Below the pieces are notes generated by a model that saw only the letters and a list, made by a program, of their open reading frames with translations, made no database searches and was not told the origin of the DNA. Shown here in pieces: positions 37,459 to 44,529 of a stretch of DNA of 64,000 bases (the stretch's first letter is position 1; each line of letters opens with the position of its first letter). Position numbers and translations under genes: made by a program. This DNA is from Azospirillum sp. (GTDB lineage Bacteria; Pseudomonadota; Alphaproteobacteria; Azospirillales; Azospirillaceae): positions 31,015 through 95,014 of the forward strand of contig JAIXPD010000060.1 in the NCBI GenBank assembly GCA_027486405.1, read 5' to 3'.

Positions 37459-38230
37459 CGTCGCCGTTCTGCTCTCGGTCGGTCGGCACCCGGTGTCCGG
37501 GCGGGCGCGCCGCGCGCCCACCGACGCGCGGGCGCTGGAGCTGGCCCTGTCGCTGCCGCCGGGCCGCCGCACCGCGCTGCACGCCGGATCGCCGGACAGC
37601 CCGGCCCTGCGCGATTATCTCGGCATGGGGCTGGCGGAACTGACGGTGCTGCCGATGGCGGAGGGGCGGGATCCCACCGACGCGCTGGTCGCCCGCCTGC
37701 GCGCCGCCGCCCCCGCCATCGTGCTGACCGGCAACCGGGCCGAAGGCGGGGAGGACAGCGGGACGCTGCCCTATAGCCTTGCCCACGCGCTGGGCTGGGC
37801 CATTGTCCCGGACGTGGTCGCGTTGACGCTGAACGAGGATGGATCGGCGGAGCTGGTGCAGGCCCTGGCCCGTGGGCAGCGCCGCGCCCTGCGCGTCGCC
37901 GTGCCCTTCGTCGCCACCATCCACCCGGCCGCCCCGGCCCCGCGCCCGTCGGCCTTCGGCCCGGCGCGGCGCGGGCGGATCACGGTGGAGCCGGTGGACG
38001 CCCCGGTGGACACGGCCTTGGCCGCCTGCGCCGTGCGTCCTTGGCGTGACCGACCCAAGCGTTTGACGGTAGGCGCGCCGGGCGGCGGATCGGGCGGTGC
38101 GCTCGACCGGTTGCGCGCCGCCACCGAAGCCAAAGCGGGGCAGGGCCGCCTGTTGGTCGGGCCGACGCCCGACGAGGCCGCCCGCGCCATTTACGACTGT
38201 CTCCAGGAACAGGGAATGCTGCCGCGATGA
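37451..38230 (+). CDS. etfB: Electron transfer flavoprotein subunit beta
   Basis: Beta subunit of 259 residues, partner of EtfA. It is recognisable by TALHAGSPDSPALRDYLGMG near 40-58, an ETF adenine-nucleotide alpha hydrolase-like core, and the segment NRAEGGEDSGTLPYSLAHAL, where housekeeping beta subunits have a similar loop with bound AMP. It is shortened and arginine-rich relative to housekeeping EtfB, and is the last gene of the dgcA-etfB cluster. Confidence 0.83.
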   Translation: MVDVAVLLSVGRHPVSGRARRAPTDARALELALSLPPGRRTALHAGSPDSPALRDYLGMGLAELTVLPMAEGRDPTDALVARLRAAAPAIVLTGNRAEGGEDSGTLPYSLAHALGWAIVPDVVALTLNEDGSAELVQALARGQRRALRVAVPFVATIHPAAPAPRPSAFGPARRGRITVEPVDAPVDTALAACAVRPWRDRPKRLTVGAPGGGSGGALDRLRAATEAKAGQGRLLVGPTPDEAARAIYDCLQEQGMLPR

Positions 38231-38342
38231 CGATCGACGACCGACCACCCCAGGCCCCCGTCTTCGCCGCTGAAAGTGGGGCCGACATCACCGGGATGGG
38301 TTGGCCCGGACACACACACCGCAACGCAGGACGGAGGGCGGA

Positions 38343-39617
38343 ATGACCATGACGATGCGCTTGGACGACCCTCCCGCCGTGGCGAAAACGGCAGCCCCAC
38401 CGACAACCGCCAAGACCAACGCGGACGCCGACGTCCGGCTTCAGGTCCGCAACCTCTACAAAATTTTCGCCGCCGATCCCAAACCCGCCCTGGCGATGCT
38501 GAACGCCGGGGCCAGCAAGGCGGAGGTTCTGGACAAGCTGAACGTCAACGTCGGCGTGATGAACGCCAGCTTCGATGTGCGCGCCGGGGAAATCTTCGTC
38601 ATCATGGGCCTGTCGGGGTCTGGCAAATCGACGATGATCCGCCTGTTGAACCGGCTGATCGAACCCAGCAGCGGCGAAATCCTGCTCGATGGCCGCAACC
38701 TGACCCAATTGTCGCGGCGGGAACTGGTGGAGGTGCTGCGCCGCGACATGTCGATGGTGTTCCAGTCCTTCGCCCTGCTGCCCCATCTGACCGCGCTGGA
38801 CAACGCCGCCTTTGGCCTGGAGATCGCCGGGGTGGACAAGACGGCGCGGCGCGACGCGGCGATGGTGGCCTTGCAGCAGGTGGGTTTGGGGGCCTACGCC
38901 CACCGCTACCCGCGCGAAATGTCGGGCGGGATGCAGCAGCGCGTCGGTCTGGCCCGCGCCCTGGCCAACAACCCCACCATCATGCTGATGGACGAGGCGT
39001 TTTCCGCGCTCGACCCCCTGATCCGCACCGAAATGCAGGACGAGCTGTTGCGGCTTCAGCGCGAGCAGAAGCGGACCATCATCTTCATTTCCCACGATCT
39101 GGACGAGGCGATGCGCATCGGCGACCGCATCGCCATCATGGAAGGTGGGCGGATCGTGCAGGTCGGCACGCCCTATGACATTCTGCGCGCGCCCGCCGAC
39201 GATTACGTCCGTTCCTTCTTCCGCAACGTCGATGTGTCGCGGGTGCTGCGCGCGGGCGACGTCGCCCGGTTCGAGGCGTCGAACACCATCGTCCGGGTCC
39301 CGGGCGTGTTGGGACCGGCGTTGCAGCAATTGACCGAAAGCGGCCATTTTTATGGCTATGTCCGCGACAATGAGAACCGCTTTCAGGGCATCGTCTCGCG
39401 CGATTCGGTGGCGCAGGCGTTGCGAAGTGGTGAGCCGCGTTTCCTCACCGCCTTTTTGCCGGGGATCGAGCCGGTGACGAGCGACCTTCCGGTGCACACG
39501 CTGTTGCGGCGGGTGGCGGCGGCCCCCTGCCCGGTCCCGGTGGTGGACGCGCAGGGGATCTATCTGGGCGCGATTTCGCCCTCGGTGTTGCTGGAAACTC
39601 TGGACAGGGGAGCGTGA
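38343..39617 (+). CDS. choV: Choline/glycine betaine ABC transporter ATPase (ChoV/ProV type)
   Basis: Cytoplasmic ATPase of 424 residues, long form with tandem C-terminal CBS-like domains (about 300-420). It carries a complete set of catalytic motifs: GLSGSGKST near residue 93, VFQSFALLPH, MSGGMQQRVGLARAL, IMLMDEAFSALD and SHDLDEAM. It powers uptake of choline or betaine with the permease encoded immediately downstream and the binding proteins further on. The N-terminus has an unusual 30-residue low-complexity lead. ATG 38343 is preceded by GGAGG. It is the intact relative against which the degenerate domain of the protein at 25753-27483 can be judged. Confidence 0.92.
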   Translation: MTMTMRLDDPPAVAKTAAPPTTAKTNADADVRLQVRNLYKIFAADPKPALAMLNAGASKAEVLDKLNVNVGVMNASFDVRAGEIFVIMGLSGSGKSTMIRLLNRLIEPSSGEILLDGRNLTQLSRRELVEVLRRDMSMVFQSFALLPHLTALDNAAFGLEIAGVDKTARRDAAMVALQQVGLGAYAHRYPREMSGGMQQRVGLARALANNPTIMLMDEAFSALDPLIRTEMQDELLRLQREQKRTIIFISHDLDEAMRIGDRIAIMEGGRIVQVGTPYDILRAPADDYVRSFFRNVDVSRVLRAGDVARFEASNTIVRVPGVLGPALQQLTESGHFYGYVRDNENRFQGIVSRDSVAQALRSGEPRFLTAFLPGIEPVTSDLPVHTLLRRVAAAPCPVPVVDAQGIYLGAISPSVLLETLDRGA

Positions 39618-39620
39618 GCG

Positions 39621-40499
39621 ATGGACGGCAAGATCGGGATCGGCGTGTGGGCGGAGCGCCTCGTCACCTTCATCCTGGACCATTTCCAACCCAGCCTGGA
39701 CGCCATCGCCGCCGTGGTCGATGGTTTTGGCGGCGGCATTGACGCCGCGCTGTTGGGGATGCCCGCCTGGGCGTTGGGCGGGGTGATCGCCGCCCTGGCC
39801 TTCTGGCGGGTCGGGGTTGGCTTTGGCGTGTTCACGCTGGGGTCGCTGGGGCTGATCTATGGCATGGGCCTGTGGGAACCGACGGCCAGCACGCTGGGGC
39901 TGGTGCTGTCCTCCACCCTGCTCAGTCTTCTGGTCGGGGTCCCGCTGGGCATCTGGATGGCGAGCAACCGCATCGCCGAACAGGTGGGCAAGACGCTGCT
40001 GGACTTCATGCAGACGATGCCCGCCTTCGTCTATCTGATCCCGGCGGTGATGTTCTTTGGTCTGGGTCGGGTTCCCGGCATCATCGCCACGGTGATTTTC
40101 GCCATGCCGCCCGCCGTCCGCCTGACCATGCTGGGCATCCAGCAGGTGCCGGGCGAGTTGGTGGAGGCCGGGCGGGCCTTTGGCTGCCACCCGCACCAAC
40201 TGCTGTTCAAGGTGCAACTGCCCAACGCCATGCCGTCGATCATGGCCGGGGTGAACCAGACCATGATGATGGCGCTGTCGATGATCGTGGTGGCGTCGAT
40301 GATCGGGGCCGGCGGGCTGGGCAACGTCGTGCTTCAGGGCATCCAGCGGCTGGACATCGGTCTGGGCTTTGAAAGCGGGTTGTCGGTGGTGCTGCTGGCC
40401 ATCGTGCTGGACCGCATCACCCAGAGTTTCGGAACGGTCAAGGCTCCGGCGCGGCGCTTTGCCTTCCTCTCCCGCCTGCGTCCGGCGGCGGCACGGTAA
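39621..40499 (+). CDS. choW: Choline/glycine betaine ABC transporter permease (ChoW/ProW type)
   Basis: Integral membrane protein of 292 residues with about six to seven hydrophobic segments. The permease loop LVEAGRAFGCHPHQLLFKVQLP near 175-195 contacts the ATPase. The start lies three bases after the choV stop, so the two are translationally coupled. Homologues are DMT-like only in topology; the BPD family membership is clear. Confidence 0.92.
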   Translation: MDGKIGIGVWAERLVTFILDHFQPSLDAIAAVVDGFGGGIDAALLGMPAWALGGVIAALAFWRVGVGFGVFTLGSLGLIYGMGLWEPTASTLGLVLSSTLLSLLVGVPLGIWMASNRIAEQVGKTLLDFMQTMPAFVYLIPAVMFFGLGRVPGIIATVIFAMPPAVRLTMLGIQQVPGELVEAGRAFGCHPHQLLFKVQLPNAMPSIMAGVNQTMMMALSMIVVASMIGAGGLGNVVLQGIQRLDIGLGFESGLSVVLLAIVLDRITQSFGTVKAPARRFAFLSRLRPAAAR

Positions 40500-40628
40500 G
40501 GGCGCTTGGGGTCAGGACAACAGGGTCTATCGCGTTCCATCGGGTTCCATCCAGGTGGTCCACCGGCGCGTCATCCGCGCCGGAACGCCGGAACCTTGCC
40601 TTCACCACAGCATCAGCGGGGGATTGGG

Positions 40629-41717
40629 ATGAACCGGGTCACGGCGTATCTGGGCAGGGTTTTTCTGGGCGCGTGTCTGATGACGGGAGGTGTGATGGGC
40701 GGGGGCACCGGCGCGGCCATGGCGGCGGACGAGCTGGCCCATTGGCCCGCCCCGGCGGCGGCGGCGCTGAAAACGCTGGTGGAGGCCAACGCGAACAAGG
40801 GGGCCTACGCCGTCTTCGACATGGACAACACCCTGTACCGCTACGATTTGGAAGAATCGCTGCTGCCCTTTCTGGAGATGAAAGGGGTGCTGACGCGGGA
40901 CACAATCGACCCGTCGCTGAAACTGATTCCCTTCAAGGACGTCAACGGCCACAAGGAGAGCCTGAACAGCTATTACTACCGGCTGTGCGAGATCGACGAT
41001 CAGGTCTGTTACCCCTGGGTCGCCCAGGTGTTCGCCGGGTTCACCCTGCGCGAGTTGAAGGGCTACGTCGATGAACTGATGGCCTATGGCAAGCCGATCC
41101 CGTCGGATTATTACGAGGGCGACAGCGTCAAGGCGATCGAGATCAGCGCGCCCAAACCCTACAGCGGCCAACTTGAGCTGGTGAACCTGATGCACAAGAA
41201 CGGCATCGAGGTTTATGTCATGACCGCCGCCAGCGAAGAGCTGGTGCGCATGGTCGCCGCCGATCCCAAATACGGCTACAACATCAAGCCGGAAAACGTC
41301 ATCGGCGTGACGATGCTGTTGAAGGATCGCAAGACCGGCGCGTTGACCACCGCCCGCAAGCTGATCGAACAAAAGAAATACGATTGGACCCAGACCATGG
41401 ACATGGAACTGGGCACCTATCTGTGGGCACCGTTGACGTGGTTTTCCGGCAAATACGCCGCGATCCTCACCTACATCGACCCATGGAAAAAGCCGATCCT
41501 GGTGGCGGGGGACACGCCGACCAGCGACGGTTACATGCTGCTCCACGGCACGGACGTCGAGCATGGCGGCGTGCGGCTGTGGGTGGACCGCAAGGACAAG
41601 TACCGCAAACAAATCCAATCCATGTGGGAAGACGCCGCCGCCCGCCAAAAGGCGTTGGGCCAACCGGTCACGGCGGACCGGAATTGGGTGGTCGTGAAAG
41701 CCCAGGAGATTCAGTGA
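40629..41717 (+). CDS. pchP: Phosphorylcholine phosphatase, secreted HAD enzyme (PchP-like)
   Basis: Haloacid-dehalogenase hydrolase of 362 residues with an N-terminal signal peptide (cleavage near AMAAD). Motif I, AVFDMDNTLYRYD near residue 60, has the nucleophile Asp and the acid/base Asp; VMTAAS near 198 is motif II and VAGDTPTSDG near 296 is motif IV. This matches pseudomonad PchP, which releases choline from phosphorylcholine in the periplasm. Its place between the choline permease gene and binding-protein genes supports that substrate. Confidence 0.85.
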   Translation: MNRVTAYLGRVFLGACLMTGGVMGGGTGAAMAADELAHWPAPAAAALKTLVEANANKGAYAVFDMDNTLYRYDLEESLLPFLEMKGVLTRDTIDPSLKLIPFKDVNGHKESLNSYYYRLCEIDDQVCYPWVAQVFAGFTLRELKGYVDELMAYGKPIPSDYYEGDSVKAIEISAPKPYSGQLELVNLMHKNGIEVYVMTAASEELVRMVAADPKYGYNIKPENVIGVTMLLKDRKTGALTTARKLIEQKKYDWTQTMDMELGTYLWAPLTWFSGKYAAILTYIDPWKKPILVAGDTPTSDGYMLLHGTDVEHGGVRLWVDRKDKYRKQIQSMWEDAAARQKALGQPVTADRNWVVVKAQEIQ

Positions 41718-41782
41718 AACGCCGATGATGCCGTTGTTTCGATGAACAAACCCCAAAAATCGAACAGGAAGGCGATACACTC

Positions 41783-42664
41783 ATGTTGAAGACGATCACC
41801 ACCACGTTGGCCACGCTGGCCACCGTCGCCACACTGACCCTGACCGCCACCGGCGCGCTCGCCGCGTCCGACAAGAAGGTCAACATCGGCTGGACCGCCT
41901 GGTCCGACGCCGAGGCTGTGACCAAGCTGGCCAAGAAGCTGATCGAGGAGCGGTTGGACACCAAGGTCGAACTGACCATGGCCGACATCGGCGTGCAGTA
42001 TCAGGGGCTTGCCGCCGGGAAGATGGACGCCATGCTGATGTCCTGGCAGCCGTTGACCCACAAGCCCTATCTGGACAAGGTGGGCAAGGACATCGTCGAT
42101 CTTGGCCCGCTCTACACCCGCGCCCGGCTTGGTTGGGCGGTTCCGGATTACATCCCGGCCAGCGAACTGTCCACGCTTGAGGATTTGAAGAAGCCGGAGG
42201 TTCAGAAGAAGCTCAACGACCGCATCCAGGGGATCGATCCGGGATCGGGGCTGATGCAGGCGTCGGAAAAGGCGCTGAAGACCTATGGGCTGGACAAGTA
42301 TCAACTGGTGTCGGCCAGCGATTCCGGCATGCTGGCGGCGCTGGACCGGGCGATGAAGCGCAACGAGTGGATCGTGGTGACGACCTGGTCTCCGCACTGG
42401 ATGTTCGCCAGCATGAAGCTGCGTTATCTGGACGATCCCAAGGGCGCGCTGGGCGGGTTGGAAAGCGTCAACGCGCTGGTGCGCAAGGGCTTTTACCAGG
42501 ACAACCCGGCGGTGTTCGAGTTCCTGAACCGCATGGTGATCCCCATCGGCGACCTGGAAGCGATCATGCAGGACGCCAAGCAGACCAGCTACGAGCAGGC
42601 GGTGGACAACTACATCAAGGCCAACAAGACCCGCGTCGATTACTGGGTGACGGGCAAGCTCTGA
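41783..42664 (+). CDS. Glycine betaine/quaternary amine ABC transporter binding protein
   Basis: Periplasmic binding protein of 293 residues, OpuAC/ProX type, with a signal peptide ending near ALAAS. Aromatic residues in NIGWTAWSDAE near residue 35, MSWQPLTHKPY near 87 and TTWSPHWMF near 200 could form the tryptophan cage that binds trimethylammonium groups. The gene starts 65 bp after pchP. It belongs with ChoV-ChoW but differs from the ChoX-like protein encoded 0.8 kb downstream, so the same transporter may use two receptors. Confidence 0.88.
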   Translation: MLKTITTTLATLATVATLTLTATGALAASDKKVNIGWTAWSDAEAVTKLAKKLIEERLDTKVELTMADIGVQYQGLAAGKMDAMLMSWQPLTHKPYLDKVGKDIVDLGPLYTRARLGWAVPDYIPASELSTLEDLKKPEVQKKLNDRIQGIDPGSGLMQASEKALKTYGLDKYQLVSASDSGMLAALDRAMKRNEWIVVTTWSPHWMFASMKLRYLDDPKGALGGLESVNALVRKGFYQDNPAVFEFLNRMVIPIGDLEAIMQDAKQTSYEQAVDNYIKANKTRVDYWVTGKL

Positions 42665-42832
42665 TCGGTTGTTGAACGGGTGTGTTGAACGGTCTTGCGG
42701 CGGCGGCGCGTGGAAACGGCGGGTGCGTTCAAGCGCTATGCCCGAATGGTTCAAGCGGACGGGTCCGCCGCCGTGAGACGCTTTGCGATTGTTGGCCCAC
42801 CAAACGGGCATGAACCAAATGGGCATGAGGCG

Positions 42833-43381
42833 ATGACGAGCGACGGGCTGCCGGACGACACCACCCCCCATCTCACCAGCGAGGCGCTGTTGCAGCGGCT
42901 GGCCGATCTGGGGATCGCGGCGGAAACCATCCACCACCCGCCGGTCCACACGGTGGAGGAGGCGATACCCTTCTGGGCAACGCTCGACGCGCTCCACACC
43001 AAGAATCTGTTGCTGAAGGACGCCAAGGATCAATTGTGGTTGATCGCCGCGCCGACCGACCGGATGATCGATCTGAAAAGCCTGCCCGCGCGCATCGGAT
43101 CGAAACGCGTGTCCTTTGCCAAGGAGGAGTTGCTGTTCGCCACATTGGGGGTGCGGCAGGGGGCGGTCAGCCCCTTTGCCCTGGTGAACGACCGCGCCAA
43201 GCGGGTGCGGCTGGTGCTGGACGCCGCGTTGATGGCAGCCCCGCGCGTGGCCTTCCACCCGCTGGCCAACACAGCCACCACCGCCGTTGCGGTGGACGGG
43301 CTGCTGGCCTTTTTGTCGAGCCTGGGGGTGGAGCCGCAGATCGTGGCGCTGGACGCCGCCCTGGCGGAGGCCGCATCCTGA
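42833..43381 (+). CDS. YbaK/ProX-type aminoacyl-tRNA editing domain protein
   Basis: Free-standing editing domain of 182 residues, of the prolyl-tRNA deacylase family that hydrolyses Ala-tRNA(Pro) or related mischarged tRNAs. Typical features are the conserved lysine in KNLLLKDAKDQLWLI near 65-80, GSKRVSFAKEE near 100 and the C-terminal region FHPLANTATTAVAVDGL. I chose ATG 42833, where similarity starts; the frame is open to 42695 without similarity. It lies between two substrate-binding protein genes, an unexpected setting. Confidence 0.82.
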   Translation: MTSDGLPDDTTPHLTSEALLQRLADLGIAAETIHHPPVHTVEEAIPFWATLDALHTKNLLLKDAKDQLWLIAAPTDRMIDLKSLPARIGSKRVSFAKEELLFATLGVRQGAVSPFALVNDRAKRVRLVLDAALMAAPRVAFHPLANTATTAVAVDGLLAFLSSLGVEPQIVALDAALAEAAS

Positions 43382-43477
43382 TCGACGCATAGAGATCACT
43401 CGCCGACCAAACACCACACAGACGTCGGCCCCGCGCCGCAGCGTCTGACAAAAACCGGACAGAGGAGCAACAGGGGC

Positions 43478-44455
43478 ATGACGACGATGACGGCAAAAGC
43501 GACGGGTTGCGCGTTGGGGGTTCTGGCGGCGGCCTGTGTGACGATCGGAACGATGGGGGCCGCGCTGGCCGCCGATCCGGCCTCGTGCAAGGCGGTGCGC
43601 TTTGGTGATGTGGGCTGGACCGACATCGCCGCCACCACGGCGCTGGCCTCCGTCACCCTGGAAGGGCTGGGGTACAAGGCGACGACGAACATCTCGTCGG
43701 TTCCCGTTGTCTATCTGGGTCTGAAAACCAAGTCGCTCGACGTCTTCCTCGGCAATTGGATGCCGACGATGGAAAGCTTCATCAAGCCGGTGTTGGACGA
43801 CGGATCGGTGGAGGTGACGCGCGTCAATCTGGAAGGGGCGAAATACACGCTGGCCGTGCCGAAATACGCCGCCGACGCCGGGCTGAAGAGCTTCAAGGAT
43901 CTGGCGAAGTTCAAGGACAAGCTGGACGGCAAGATCTACGGCATCGAAGCAGGGAACGACGGCAATCTCATCATCGACAAGATGCTGAAGGCCGACGCCT
44001 TTGGCCTGAAGGATTTCAAGATGGTGGAATCCAGCGAGGCCGGGATGCTGGGCGAGGTCAAGCGCGCGGTGCGGGCCAAGAAGTTCATCGCCTTCCTGGG
44101 CTGGGCACCGCACCCGATGAACAAATCCTTTGAGATCACCTATCTGGCCGACGGCGACGATTGGTTCGGCCCGGATTTCGGCGGGGCGACGGTCAGCACC
44201 AACGTGCGCAAGGGCTACGCCACCGAATGCCCGAACGTCGGGAAATTCCTGTCGAATCTGGTTTTCACCGTGGACATGGAAAACGCGGTCATGGACGGCA
44301 TCATGAACGCCAACAAAAAGCCCGAAGCCGCCGCCACCGAATGGCTGAAAAAGAACCCGGCGACGCTGAAGACCTGGTTGCAGGGTGTGACCACCATCGA
44401 TGGCAAGGACGGTTTGGCCGCCGTGCAGGCCAAGCTGGGCATCGGCAAGTCGTAA
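43478..44455 (+). CDS. choX: Choline-binding periplasmic protein (ChoX-like)
   Basis: Binding protein of 325 residues with a signal peptide (cleavage near ALAAD). The aromatic ligand-box residues lie in DVGWTDIAATTA near residue 45, LGNWMPTME near 90 and FLGWAPHPMN near 205, matching the tryptophans of Sinorhizobium ChoX that hold choline. It is the last gene of the choV-choW-pchP series. A hairpin with GC-rich arms follows its stop. Confidence 0.88.
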   Translation: MTTMTAKATGCALGVLAAACVTIGTMGAALAADPASCKAVRFGDVGWTDIAATTALASVTLEGLGYKATTNISSVPVVYLGLKTKSLDVFLGNWMPTMESFIKPVLDDGSVEVTRVNLEGAKYTLAVPKYAADAGLKSFKDLAKFKDKLDGKIYGIEAGNDGNLIIDKMLKADAFGLKDFKMVESSEAGMLGEVKRAVRAKKFIAFLGWAPHPMNKSFEITYLADGDDWFGPDFGGATVSTNVRKGYATECPNVGKFLSNLVFTVDMENAVMDGIMNANKKPEAAATEWLKKNPATLKTWLQGVTTIDGKDGLAAVQAKLGIGKS

Positions 44456-44485
44456 ACCCGCTTTCACACGGATCCAAGCCACTGC

Positions 44486-44513
44486 GGCCTGCCTCCCCTT
44501 GGGGGGGCGGGCC
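44486..44513 (+). terminator. Hairpin after choX
   Basis: GGCCTGCCTCCCC pairs with the GGGGGGCGGGCC stretch (some G-T pairs) around a short loop, followed by GTTGTGTTT. It lies in the 74-bp gap between convergent choX and the TPR gene. Confidence 0.55.
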
Positions 44514-44529
44514 GTTGTGTTTGGAGGCG

